Shown in pieces: positions 1-8,346 of a stretch of 64,000 bases of DNA. How positions within the stretch are numbered: position 1 is the stretch's first letter; the number at the start of each line of letters is the position of its first letter. The stretch covers positions 17,521-81,520 of the forward strand of contig NZ_JABVEC010000032.1 of assembly GCF_014323705.1 (NCBI RefSeq), written 5' to 3'. A program made the translations under genes and the position numbers. The DNA is from Actinomadura alba (GTDB lineage Bacteria > Actinomycetota > Actinomycetes > Streptosporangiales > Streptosporangiaceae). A model generated the notes under the pieces. The model saw only the letters and a program-made list of their open reading frames with translations, had not been told where the DNA came from and did no database searches.

Positions 1-103
1 TCCCTCGTCTCGCCGTGCGTTCCGCTCCCGTCCGCGACCGGTCCGCCGCCCGCGGATAGGCTGCCCGCAGTGCCTGTGCTCTTCGGCGGGGGGCGGATCG
101 GTA

Positions 104-856
104 ATGCTCGAGACCTTCAATGACCTGGTGCGGGGGCTGCCCTCGCCGTTGATCTATGGCGTCGTCGCGGCGCTCGTGTTCGCCGAGGCGGCGCTCTTCT
201 TCGGATTCGTCTTCCCCGGGGAAACCGCGATCATCGTCGGTGGCGTGCTGGCCAGCCAGGGGCGGCTCTCGGTTCCGCTGCTATTGATCATCGTGGTGGT
301 CTCGGCGATCGTCGGCGACTCGGTGGGCTATGAGATCGGCCGTAAGTACGGGACTCGGGTGCTGAACACCCGTCCCATGCGAAGGCATCGCTCGAAGGTC
401 GACAAGGCACAGGCGCTGATCCGCAGGAGAGGCGCCTTCGCCGTCTTCATCGGCCGATTCACTGCCCTGCTGCGGGCGCTGATGCCGGCCCTCGCCGGCA
501 GTGCCCGGCTGCCGTACCGGAGATTCCTGCTCTTCAACGCCATCGGCGGCATCGTGTGGGGTGTCGGGTTCACCCTCGGGGGCTTCTTCCTCGGCACCGC
601 CTTCGAGCACACCGCGCAGCTGCTGGGCAGGGGGCTGGCCGGCGCGGCGGCGGTGCTGGTCGTCGCCGCCGCGGTGGTCTGGTCCGTGCGCAGGCACCGC
701 AGAGAGGCGACGGGCGAGCGGGCCGCGGCCAAGATCCTCGATGCGGCGTCCGACGAGGTCGGCGGTGTCGGTGGTGTTCGCGGTCCCAGCGGCGCCACGA
801 GCCCCGCGAACCGCGCGACGGGCATCGTCGAGGACGCGCCGGGGGAGGCCGGCTGA
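104..856 (+). CDS. DedA family (SNARE-associated) membrane protein
   Basis: This is a 250-residue integral membrane protein of the DedA/VTT family, whose members act as flippases or transporters for lipids such as undecaprenyl phosphate and phosphatidylethanolamine. Visible features are a hydrophobic N-terminus (residues 17-35), the family FPGE motif near residue 38, a second membrane block around 55-75, and the signature GRF followed by an Arg-rich stretch and PALAG around 113-130. Two more membrane segments follow near 140-160 and 177-195. The last 50 residues are a hydrophilic Gly/Ala-rich tail unlikely to be conserved. The ATG lies 3' of a G-rich stretch (GGCGGAT). It stands alone and converges on the next gene. 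The transported substrate cannot be inferred. Confidence 0.9.
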   Translation: MLETFNDLVRGLPSPLIYGVVAALVFAEAALFFGFVFPGETAIIVGGVLASQGRLSVPLLLIIVVVSAIVGDSVGYEIGRKYGTRVLNTRPMRRHRSKVDKAQALIRRRGAFAVFIGRFTALLRALMPALAGSARLPYRRFLLFNAIGGIVWGVGFTLGGFFLGTAFEHTAQLLGRGLAGAAAVLVVAAAVVWSVRRHRREATGERAAAKILDAASDEVGGVGGVRGPSGATSPANRATGIVEDAPGEAG

Positions 857-943
857 CCCCGCCGAGGGCGGTGTGATCTCACGGCCGCGGGCGCCGGCCC
901 CGCCACCTCCGTGATCCGCGCCGAAGGATCGCCGGCGCGCGCC

Positions 944-975
944 GTCAGGAACGGGCCGCGTCAGGAACGGGCCGC
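944..975. repeat. 16-bp tandem duplication at a stop codon
   Basis: Two perfect copies of GTCAGGAACGGGCCGC lie head to tail. The second carries the stop codon of the minus-strand gene at 961 and the first carries a redundant downstream copy of it. It looks like a replication-slippage duplication. Confidence 0.85.
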
Positions 976-2043
976 GCGGCCGGTGAGGAGCGGCAGATCG
1001 AGGAACGTGCGGATGCCGGCCGGCGCACCGCACACGGCGGGGACGGCGTTCAACGCGAACGCGGCGGCGGCCGTGATGCCGTTGGAGACCCAGTCCTCCT
1101 CGGCGGTCAGCGTGATCGAGGGCCGCCCGTGCACGCGCACGGCATAGCCCGGCCGCTCCCAGGCGGTGACCCGGCGCGCATCGGACTTGTGCACGCACTC
1201 GATGGTCACCACCGGGCGGCCCCTCACCACCCCGGAGAAGGTCCAGCGGCCGGCGGCGACGGTACCCCGCGGAATCGGCACGGCCTGGATCTCGAAGTCC
1301 TCGTCGGCGAGCAGGTACTCATGGCTGACGTCGACCTGGTCGAGCGTGACGCCGAGGCCCGCGCCGACCAGCTGAAGGCTCTCGGTGAACAGGTCGCGCA
1401 TGGCGGCCCGGTAGGTCGGCAGGGCCTCGAGGTAGGCCTCCTCGGTCTTCCCGAGCCCGCCCATCTCATGGATGAGCAGGCGGGACGGGTGGCCGGAGAA
1501 GTCGGCGCATTCGCGCACGTAGACATGATCGACGCGCTGGCAGACACCGGACAGCACGAGCGGCAGCACCTCGGTCGTGAACCCGGGGTTGACGCCCGTG
1601 CCGAGCACCGATGTCTCACCCGCCTTGCAGGCGTGTTCCAGCTCGGCGGTGAACTCCGGGCCGCGAGCGTATGGGTACAGCATCCCGGCCAGGCTGACGA
1701 CGTTCTTCCCCGAGGCCAGCAGCTCGCAGACCGTGTGCAGGTCCTTGCGGGGATCCCCGCCGATGGACTGCGCGATGAGCGGCGCGTAGATCACGCAGTC
1801 GGCGTCGAGCGCGAGGATCCCGTTCGGATCGTCGGTGGCGATCACATCGGTCGGCGGCCTGCCCACCAGCGTCCCGGCGTCGACGCCGACCTTCGCCGGG
1901 TCGAAGACGCGCACTCCCGCGAGCTCGAACTCGGGACGCTCGATGACCCCCCGGATCACGCTGCGCCCGACGGCTCCAGTGGCCCACTGGACAACGCGGT
2001 ACCGCGGCGCTGTCCCGTCGGCGGCCTCGACCGCTGAGCGCAT
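961..2043 (-). CDS. DapB-fold NAD(P)H-dependent oxidoreductase
   Basis: This 360-residue protein resembles dihydrodipicolinate reductase-fold oxidoreductases (the NAD(P)H-dependent amine dehydrogenase-like group), not true DapB, which is shorter. The N-terminus has a Rossmann motif GAVGRSVIRGV about 12 residues in, followed by a beta-strand reading VRVFDPAKVG. GTGVNPGF in the middle is the family substrate-domain motif. The start is placed at 2043 because GGAGGA stands seven bases upstream; the longer frame from 2070 would skip that site. It is transcribed divergently from the SDR at 2254 with a 210-bp promoter region between. Such genes often accompany acyl-CoA or steroid-type catabolic genes, which fits the two genes beside it. 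The substrate is unknown. Confidence 0.8.
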   Translation of the reverse strand: MRSAVEAADGTAPRYRVVQWATGAVGRSVIRGVIERPEFELAGVRVFDPAKVGVDAGTLVGRPPTDVIATDDPNGILALDADCVIYAPLIAQSIGGDPRKDLHTVCELLASGKNVVSLAGMLYPYARGPEFTAELEHACKAGETSVLGTGVNPGFTTEVLPLVLSGVCQRVDHVYVRECADFSGHPSRLLIHEMGGLGKTEEAYLEALPTYRAAMRDLFTESLQLVGAGLGVTLDQVDVSHEYLLADEDFEIQAVPIPRGTVAAGRWTFSGVVRGRPVVTIECVHKSDARRVTAWERPGYAVRVHGRPSITLTAEEDWVSNGITAAAAFALNAVPAVCGAPAGIRTFLDLPLLTGRAARS

Positions 2044-2253
2044 GGTGATCTTCCTCCGTGCGGCATCCACGATGGTGATGGACGTTACCGCCCTGCCTCC
2101 CGGTTATCGGCGAAATCACGGCATCTGACTTTTTCCGCTCACGAGAGCCGGTACCGAGTGAGATTCGGTTAGGTGGTACCACTGGGTGATCCCACGTGGT
2201 TAACGTGGGCGTTGCCTGACATCCACCCGGCGCCGACGATGAGGAGACACGGT

Positions 2254-3153
2254 ATGACGGAACTTCGGTTCGACGAGCGGGTGGCGGTCGTCACCGGCGC
2301 CGGGCACGGGCTCGGCCGGCAGCACGCGCTGGAACTCGCCGCGCGGGGCGCGAAGGTCGTCGTGAACGATCTCGGTGGCGACGTGCACGGCGGCGGCGCT
2401 TCGAGCGGCCCGGCACAGGAGGTCGTCGACGAGATCACCAAGAACGGCGGGCAGGCGGTCGCCGACGCCGGGAACGTCGCGACCGAAGAGGGCGCCCAGG
2501 GGATCGTGCAGAGCGCCCTCGACGCCTTCGGCAAGGTCGACATCGTCGTCAACAACGCCGGGATCCTGCGCGACAGGTCGGTCAAGAACATGAGCGCCGC
2601 GGAGTTCGACGCGGTCATCGCCGTGCACCTGCGCGGTTCGTTCCTCGTCGCGAGGGCCGCCTGGTCGCACCTGCGCGACCAGGGGTACGGCCGCGTGGTC
2701 AACACGTCGTCGCCGTCCGGCCTGTTCGGTAACTTCGGCCAGGCCAACTACTCGGCCGCCAAGATGGGGCTGGTCGGTCTCACCAAGACGCTGGCGCTCG
2801 AAGGGGCCAAGTACGGCGTCAAGGTCAACGCGATCGCGCCCGTCGCCTACACCCGGATGACCGAGGACCTGTTCCCGCCCGAGTTCGCCGGCAAGCTGGG
2901 TGTCGAGCTCGTCACGCCGCTGGTGGCCTGGCTGGCGCACGAGAGCGTCGACGTGACCGGCGAGACCTACTCCGTCGGGGGCGGCCGCATCGCGCGGGTC
3001 TTCGTCGCCGAGGGCCCTGGCTTCGCCAAGAAGGACGGTCTCACCATCGAGGACGTACGCGACAACTGGCAGCAGATCAACGCGGAGACCCCGTACATCG
3101 TCCCGAAGAACATCGGGGAGCAGACGTCCGCGACGTTCGAGGCGCTGAAATAG
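2254..3153 (+). CDS. SDR family 3-hydroxyacyl-CoA dehydrogenase-like protein
   Basis: This 299-residue short-chain dehydrogenase resembles the dehydrogenase domain of bifunctional HSD17B4/MFE-2 proteins, which oxidise 3-hydroxyacyl-CoA with NAD. Visible are the cofactor motif TGAGHGLG near residue 13, NDLGG after the second strand, NNAGIL near 95, the catalytic Ser in NTSSPSG and YSAAK near 165. The C-terminal 50 residues go beyond the minimal SDR, as in the MFE-2 type. The ATG at 2254 is preceded by GAGGAG eight bases upstream, so the longer frame from 2173 is rejected. The enoyl-CoA hydratase relative follows after 79 bp, which supports a beta-oxidation-like role. Confidence 0.88.
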   Translation: MTELRFDERVAVVTGAGHGLGRQHALELAARGAKVVVNDLGGDVHGGGASSGPAQEVVDEITKNGGQAVADAGNVATEEGAQGIVQSALDAFGKVDIVVNNAGILRDRSVKNMSAAEFDAVIAVHLRGSFLVARAAWSHLRDQGYGRVVNTSSPSGLFGNFGQANYSAAKMGLVGLTKTLALEGAKYGVKVNAIAPVAYTRMTEDLFPPEFAGKLGVELVTPLVAWLAHESVDVTGETYSVGGGRIARVFVAEGPGFAKKDGLTIEDVRDNWQQINAETPYIVPKNIGEQTSATFEALK

Positions 3154-3232
3154 CCGACGGTCCGGTTGCAGATCCGACTTCGGGCCGGCGGCGGCCCGGC
3201 AGGGCCGGCGACGGCCCGTCCCTGGGAGGGAA

Positions 3233-4105
3233 ATGGCGGAGCTCATCGTCGAGCGGCGCGCCGGCGTGGCCGTGCTCACGCTGGCCCGGCCGAAGCGGCT
3301 CAACGCGGTCACGCCCGGCCTCGTCGAAGAGCTGCACACGGCCCTCGACGCGCTGACGGCCGACACCGCCACCCGGATCGTGATCCTCACCGGGCAGGGG
3401 CGTGCCTTCTGCGCGGGGATGGACATCAAGGGCGGCGATCCGGGACGGGAGGCCGCCCGGCCACCGGACGGCACGACGGCGGTCGGCGAGATGCCGGAGA
3501 CCGAGCCGGAGACGCAGCCGGGGACCGAGCCGGAGGGCAGGACGCAGCAGATCTACCGCGGCATCGCGCGTGGCGGGGAGGTCGTGGCGAGGCTGCGGGA
3601 GATCCCGCAGCCCGTGATCGCGGCATTGCACGGGCCGGTCGTGGGCATGGGCATCTCGCTGGCCTTGGCCTGCGACCTCCGCGTCGCCGATCCGTCGACC
3701 CGGTTCGTCGCGCCGTTCCTGAACATCGGCCTGTCCGGCGGGGACGTCGGGCTGTCGTGGCTGCTGCCCCGCGTCGTCGGACCGGGCCGGGCGGCCGAGA
3801 TCCTCTACCGCGCTCAGACGCTCTCCGCGTCCCGGGCGTACGAGCTCGGCATGCTGACCGAGGTGACCGGCGAGAACGGCGACCTGGCGGCCGCCCTGAA
3901 ACTCGCCGACGAGTTGCTGGCCAAGTCGCCGTACGGGCTGCGGCACACCAAGGAACTGCTCAACCTGTCGCTGGACGGTCCGACGCTGCGCCAGCACCTC
4001 GCCGTGGAGAGCCGGACCCAGACGATGGCCTTCTTCACCGAGGACCTCGCCGAGGGAACGGCCGCCGCGGTGGAGAAGCGGACTCCGCGGTTCCGCGACC
4101 GCTGA
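3233..4105 (+). CDS. Enoyl-CoA hydratase/isomerase family protein
   Basis: A crotonase-fold protein of 290 residues. The oxyanion-hole segments are seen as AFCAGMDIKGG near residue 60 and GPVVGMGISLALACD near 135. Between them is a 35-residue Pro/Glu/Thr-rich insert (about 75-110) that is unusual for the family. The two glutamates that catalyse hydration in classic hydratases do not appear at their usual places: the first site reads ISLALACD and the second LSGGDVG. It may therefore be an isomerase, hydrolase or other crotonase rather than a hydratase. GGGAGG precedes the ATG. It follows the SDR in the same direction and probably shares its transcript. Confidence 0.83.
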   Translation: MAELIVERRAGVAVLTLARPKRLNAVTPGLVEELHTALDALTADTATRIVILTGQGRAFCAGMDIKGGDPGREAARPPDGTTAVGEMPETEPETQPGTEPEGRTQQIYRGIARGGEVVARLREIPQPVIAALHGPVVGMGISLALACDLRVADPSTRFVAPFLNIGLSGGDVGLSWLLPRVVGPGRAAEILYRAQTLSASRAYELGMLTEVTGENGDLAAALKLADELLAKSPYGLRHTKELLNLSLDGPTLRQHLAVESRTQTMAFFTEDLAEGTAAAVEKRTPRFRDR

Positions 4106-4120
4106 CCGCCACCGCCCTCG

Positions 4121-4152
4121 GCCGGTTCGCGGCGGCCCCGCAGCGAACCGGC
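4121..4152. terminator. Bidirectional hairpin between convergent genes
   Basis: A 10-bp perfect stem (GCCGGTTCGC / GCGAACCGGC) with a 12-base loop sits between the convergent crotonase and phosphodiesterase genes. It has no T-tract, as is common in high-GC actinomycetes. Confidence 0.6.
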
Positions 4153-4184
4153 GGTCCACACGCGACCCGCCGCGGTGCGGCGGC

Positions 4185-5552
4185 TCACTCCCGGGCGAGC
4201 CTCAGCAGCAGGTCCTTGACCTCCGTGGCCTGATAGCGCTCCCGGGCCGCCGACGGGTCGGAGCAGAGCAGCACCGGGCCGTCGGCGGGGTCGGCGGGCA
4301 GCAGCCCGTGGCTGCCGCGGACAGCGGAGCCGTTCAGCGCGACCACGCTCATCAGATAGCGCATGCCGAGTTTCTTGCGGGCGAGGGCCAGACCCGCCTT
4401 CAGTTTCACCGCAGGGTCGGCCGGATTCAGGAACAGCTCGGCGGGGTCGTACCCGGGCTTGCGGTGGATGTCCACGAGCCGGGCGAAGTCCGGCGCGCGG
4501 TCGTCGTCGAGCCAGTAGTAATACGCGAACCAGGCGTCGGGCTCGGCGAGCGCGACCAGGTCCCCGGACCGCTCGTGGTCGAGGCCCCGCTCGGCCTTGC
4601 CGCCGGAATCGAGGACCTCCGCCACGCCGTCCAGCCCGGCGAGGACCTCGCGCGTCCGGGGCAGGTCGGCGTCGTCGCGCACGTAGACGTGGGCGATCTG
4701 GTGGTCGGCGACCGCGAAGGCCCGCGACGTCCACGGATCGAGGTACTCCATCCCGTCCTGGGTGTGCACCTCGAGCAGGCCCGCGCGGCGCAGAGCCCGG
4801 TTGATCTCCACCGGACGGGACACGGAGGTGATGCCGTACTCCGACAGTGCCACCGTGGTCGCGCCCCGGCGCCGCGCGGCGGCCAGCAGCGGTCCGAGCA
4901 GGGCGTCCAGGTCGGCCGCCGCCTGAGCCGCGCGCGGGTCGTCCGGCCCCCATCGCTGCAGGTCGTAGTCGAGATGCGGAAGGTAGACCAGGGTCAGGTC
5001 GGGGCTCTCCTCGGTGATCAGCAGTTCGGCCGCCGCGCAGATCCAGCGCGAGGAGGGCAGGCCCGCTGTGGGTCCCCAGTAGGTGAACAGGGGGAAGGTG
5101 CCGAGCCGGTCGGTGAGCCGGTCATGCAGCGACGGCGGCCAGGTGTAGCAGTCCGGTTCCTTGCGGCCGTCGGCGTAGTAGACCGGTCGCGGAGTGACCG
5201 TCCAGTCGGTGGCGGCGCCCATGGCGTACCACCAGCAGACGTTGGCGACCGTGTAGCCGGGACGCTCGCGGCGCAGCGCGTCCCACACCTTCTCGCCCTG
5301 GACGAGCGCGTTGTGCTGGCGCCACAGCAGGACCTCGCCGAGGTCGCGGAAGTACCAGCCGTTGCCCACCACGCCGTGCTCGCGCGGCAGCGTCCCGGTG
5401 AGGAAGGTGGACTGCACCGTGCAGGTGACGGCGGGCAGCACGGTGCCGAGTTCGGCCTGGAACCCGTCGGCGGCCAGCTTGGACAGGTTGGGCATGTGGG
5501 GGAGCAGCCGGGGGGTGAGGCCGACGACATCGAGCACGACCAGGGGCGTCAT
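4185..5552 (-). CDS. eboF: EboF-like alkaline-phosphatase-superfamily hydrolase
   Basis: A 455-residue type I phosphodiesterase/nucleotide pyrophosphatase relative. The N-terminus gives the first metal Asp (VVLDVVGL), then the usual block with the Thr nucleophile (PAVTCTVQSTF) and REHGVVGNGWY. Later metal-ligand blocks read LPHLDYD near residue 195, SEYG near 238 and ADHQIAH near 280. SEYG replaces the more usual SDHG, a variant to note. Its start overlaps the eboE stop by four bases (ATGA), so it is the last gene of the operon that begins at 11279. In ebo clusters the enzyme is thought to process a phosphorylated precursor of a small metabolite. The substrate here is unknown. Confidence 0.8.
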   Translation of the reverse strand: MTPLVVLDVVGLTPRLLPHMPNLSKLAADGFQAELGTVLPAVTCTVQSTFLTGTLPREHGVVGNGWYFRDLGEVLLWRQHNALVQGEKVWDALRRERPGYTVANVCWWYAMGAATDWTVTPRPVYYADGRKEPDCYTWPPSLHDRLTDRLGTFPLFTYWGPTAGLPSSRWICAAAELLITEESPDLTLVYLPHLDYDLQRWGPDDPRAAQAAADLDALLGPLLAAARRRGATTVALSEYGITSVSRPVEINRALRRAGLLEVHTQDGMEYLDPWTSRAFAVADHQIAHVYVRDDADLPRTREVLAGLDGVAEVLDSGGKAERGLDHERSGDLVALAEPDAWFAYYYWLDDDRAPDFARLVDIHRKPGYDPAELFLNPADPAVKLKAGLALARKKLGMRYLMSVVALNGSAVRGSHGLLPADPADGPVLLCSDPSAARERYQATEVKDLLLRLARE

Positions 5553-6748
5553 GAGATCTCCTCTTCGAGGCCGAGCTTCAGGAGCTCGTCGCGGGTCCAG
5601 TCCAGCTCGGCGGCGATCCCCCGGATCAGCCGCTCATCGGCGGTCATGGCCGGCGGTTCACCCGGGCGCCCGGCGGCGACCGCGTCGTCCGGGAGCACCG
5701 ACCAGGTGTAGGTCTCGACCTCGACGTGGTCGGTCCGGGCGGCCGGCCCGGCCAGCAGCGCGCGCAGGGTCCCGGTCAGCTCCGCGCGGGTTCCGGTCAG
5801 CGGGCCGGGCGGGTCGGCGTGCAGCGGCAGGTGGAAGTGCACCCGCCACGGCGTGTCACCCGGCAGCCGTCCTCGGCCGTCGAGGGCGCCCGGCAGGTCG
5901 TCGGCGCCGCGCAACTCGCCCGCCACCAGGGCCCGCGTCTGGTGCAGGTAACGCGGTTCGGCGAACGCCGCGAGGGCGTCGTGCGACGCACCGGGCCGGG
6001 CGGCGTGCAGGGCCACCGAGGCCTGCGTCTTGACGACCGGCAGGCCGGCCGAGCCGAGCCGGGCCAGTGCCGCGTCGGGGTCCTCGAACGCCACGGCCAG
6101 GTGGCAGGCGTCGAGGCAGATGCCCACCCGGTCGGTGTCGAGGCCGGACAGGTGCGCCACCGCGTCGGCGGTGGTCTCCACGACGCACCCGGGCTCGGGC
6201 TCCAGGCCGGCCCGGACGGTCCGCCCGGTCTCGGCCGCCAACCGGGCCAGGCCCTCGGCGAGCGCGTCCAGGTTGCGCCGGGCGGCGTCGGCCTTGCCCG
6301 CGTCCCACCAGGGCAGCCAGCCGAGCGGAAGGGTCGACACGCTCCCCCGCGCCACGTCGGCCGGCAGCAGTTCGGTGAGCACGCGGGCGAGGTCGAGCGT
6401 GTAGGAGAGCCGGGCCGGGTCGGCCCAGTCCGGCAGGTACACGTCCGTCTTCACCACCTCGTGGCCGAACCCCTCGTACGGAAAGCCGTTGAGCGTCACC
6501 ACCTCGAGGCCGCCGGCCGCCAGCGCCGCGCGCAGCGGCCGGACCGCCCCGGGGTCGGCGGCGAGCCCGGCCGCGACCGGCCGGGGCAGCCACAACCCGA
6601 CCGACAGGCGTGGTACGCCCAGCCGCTCCCTGACCGGCACCGCGAAGCGTTCCAGCCGGTCGAGGATGCCGGGCAGGTCGTCGGCGGGATGCACGTTGGC
6701 GCAGTAGGCGAGATGGACGGTGCTCCCGTCGGGATGCCGCAGTCGCAC
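5549..6748 (-). CDS. eboE: EboE-like metabolite traffic protein (TIM barrel)
   Basis: This 399-residue protein has the xylose-isomerase-like TIM-barrel architecture of EboE. The N-terminus reads LAYCANVHPADDL, the family's opening motif. EPEPGC near residue 195 and GICLDACH near 230 supply Glu, Asp and His residues expected to bind metal, and HFHLPLHADP occurs near 295. The stop overlaps the following eboF-like start, and the TatD-type gene ends nine bases upstream, so translation is coupled. EboE is a core component of the eustigmatophyte/cyanobacterial ebo cluster, required for moving a scytonemin precursor in cyanobacteria. Its actual reaction is not established. Confidence 0.82.
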   Translation of the reverse strand: MRLRHPDGSTVHLAYCANVHPADDLPGILDRLERFAVPVRERLGVPRLSVGLWLPRPVAAGLAADPGAVRPLRAALAAGGLEVVTLNGFPYEGFGHEVVKTDVYLPDWADPARLSYTLDLARVLTELLPADVARGSVSTLPLGWLPWWDAGKADAARRNLDALAEGLARLAAETGRTVRAGLEPEPGCVVETTADAVAHLSGLDTDRVGICLDACHLAVAFEDPDAALARLGSAGLPVVKTQASVALHAARPGASHDALAAFAEPRYLHQTRALVAGELRGADDLPGALDGRGRLPGDTPWRVHFHLPLHADPPGPLTGTRAELTGTLRALLAGPAARTDHVEVETYTWSVLPDDAVAAGRPGEPPAMTADERLIRGIAAELDWTRDELLKLGLEEEIS

Positions 6749-6757
6749 GCCGCCCCC

Positions 6758-7621
6758 TCAGGCCCGGCCGCCGCGCAAGACCGAGTTCCCGGCGAACAGC
6801 GCGCCGGAGTCGGTCGGCTCGCCGGGTACGTCCAGCACCAGGCGGCCGCTCTGGCCGTAGAACGCCACCGGGTTGTGCCACAGCACCTGGTCGACGTCGG
6901 CGTCGGTGAACCCGCCCGCCAGCATGGCCTCGCCGGTCCGCCTGGTCTTCAGCGGATCGCTGCGGCCCCAGTCGGCCGCGGAGTTGACCAGCATCCGCTC
7001 GGTGCCGTGCTCACGCAGGATCGCGACCATGCGGTCCTCGTCCATCTTGGTGTCCGGATAGATGGAGAACCCCATCCAGCAGCCGCTGTCGGCGACCAGG
7101 CCGACGGTGACCTCGTTGAGATGGTCGATCACCACGCGCTCTGGCGCGATGCCCGACTCGCGCACCACGTCGAGCGAGCGGCGGGTGCCCGCGGCCTTGT
7201 CGCGGTGCGGGGTGTGGACGAGGACGGGCAGGTCGTGGTCGACGGCGAGGGCGAGCTGGTGGGCGAACACCTCGTCCTCCTCGGGGGTCATCGAGTCGTA
7301 ACCCACCTCGCCCACCGCGACCACGCCGTCCTTCTCCAGATAGCGCGGCAGCAGCTCGAGGACCGGGCGGCAGCGCGGGTCGCCGGCCTCCTTCGGATTG
7401 AGCGCCATGGTGCAGTGGTGCCGGATTCCGAACTGGGCGGCGCGGAACGGCTCCCAGCCGACCAGGCCGTCGAAGTAGTCGACGAAGCTGCCCACCGAGG
7501 TGCGCGGTTGGCCGAGCCAGAACGCGGGCTCGACCAGCGCGCGCACTCCGGCGGCGTGCATCCGCTCGTAGTCGTCGGTGGTCCGCGATGACATGTGGAT
7601 GTGCGGGTCGAAGATGCGCAT
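6758..7621 (-). CDS. eboB: EboB-like TatD family metal-dependent hydrolase
   Basis: A 287-residue amidohydrolase-fold protein. DPHIHMS at residues 5-11 is the HxH metal site, VGEVGYD near 106 the metal Glu, LVHTPHRDK near 131 and IDHLNE near 157 carry further His ligands, and NSAADWG near 203 supplies the catalytic Asp. The start at 7621 gives the family N-terminus (MRIFDPHIH). The frame continues upstream to 8164, but that part only mirrors the neighbouring gene. It starts five bases after the eboA-like stop. TatD proteins are nucleases or hydrolases, and in ebo clusters the substrate is unknown. Confidence 0.82.
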   Translation of the reverse strand: MRIFDPHIHMSSRTTDDYERMHAAGVRALVEPAFWLGQPRTSVGSFVDYFDGLVGWEPFRAAQFGIRHHCTMALNPKEAGDPRCRPVLELLPRYLEKDGVVAVGEVGYDSMTPEEDEVFAHQLALAVDHDLPVLVHTPHRDKAAGTRRSLDVVRESGIAPERVVIDHLNEVTVGLVADSGCWMGFSIYPDTKMDEDRMVAILREHGTERMLVNSAADWGRSDPLKTRRTGEAMLAGGFTDADVDQVLWHNPVAFYGQSGRLVLDVPGEPTDSGALFAGNSVLRGGRA

Positions 7622-7626
7622 CGGGC

Positions 7627-8346
7627 CTAGACCTTCTGGTCGGGGGATTCGGGGGATTCGGGGGACCGTGTGCCGGCGGTCGGCGGGTCGAGGAACCCGG
7701 CCACGTCGGGCGGCACGTCGCGGCCGGCGGCGGTCCGCTCGCGGGCGTAGTCGGCCATCATCCGGGCCAGCTCGGCGTCGGCGCGCCGGGCCAGACCGTC
7801 CACCACGGCCAGCGGAACGCCCACGAACACGCACTTGAGCACGGCCTGCCGCCAGGCGTGGTCGGCCAGCCGTGCTCCGCCGTACGGGCCGAGCGCCGCG
7901 GCGACCAGCCGGGTGTCGTTGGTGCGCAGCGCGTCGTGCACCAGCGGCAGCGCGCCGTCGCCGAGTTCGGCGTCGAGGACGGCGAGTGCGCGCAGCACAC
8001 CGCGGCGCTCCGCCGCGTCGCCGTACCGGTAGAGGTCGGTCAGCCGGGCCGCGAGCGCGTCGCCCGTGCACGGCAGCTCCAGCAGCAGCACCACTCTGGC
8101 CGCGTCGTCGACGCTCCACCCGTCCCATCCGGTGCCCTCGGCTCTGAGCGGGCCGCGGCCGCATCTCCGGCCGACGGCCGGCAGCGCCGTCGCCGCCGCC
8201 TCGGGGGCGGCGGCGATCCGCTCGCGCGCCTCACTCAGCCACCCGGCCGCGCCGGGTGACAGGTGCGGCTCCAGCGCGGAGAGGAGCGCCTCGCGCGCTC
8301 CGTCGCGCGCCACCGTCTGGTCGTGTGTCATCTCGTCATGTGTCAT
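7627..8346 (-). CDS. eboA: EboA-like helical-repeat protein
   Basis: A 239-residue, Ala/Leu/Arg-rich, all-helical protein that matches the EboA type by character and position. Pieces such as LYRYGDAAERRGVLRAL and LVHDALRTND (about residues 110-150) look like HEAT-type repeats. The C-terminus ends in a short Ser/Pro/Glu tail with three SPE units. The start is uncertain: ATG at 8346 overlaps the upstream gene's stop by 11 bases, and a second ATG at 8331 encodes an internal repeat of MTHD. Neither has a strong ribosome binding site, so coupled translation is likely. No catalytic residues are evident, and a scaffold role is a guess. Confidence 0.68.
   Translation of the reverse strand: MTHDEMTHDQTVARDGAREALLSALEPHLSPGAAGWLSEARERIAAAPEAAATALPAVGRRCGRGPLRAEGTGWDGWSVDDAARVVLLLELPCTGDALAARLTDLYRYGDAAERRGVLRALAVLDAELGDGALPLVHDALRTNDTRLVAAALGPYGGARLADHAWRQAVLKCVFVGVPLAVVDGLARRADAELARMMADYARERTAAGRDVPPDVAGFLDPPTAGTRSPESPESPDQKV

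Noticed and set aside
5726..7591. A 621-codon plus-strand frame across the eboE and eboB region
   Set aside because: It spans two well-supported minus-strand genes with conserved metal-binding motifs and has no motif of its own.
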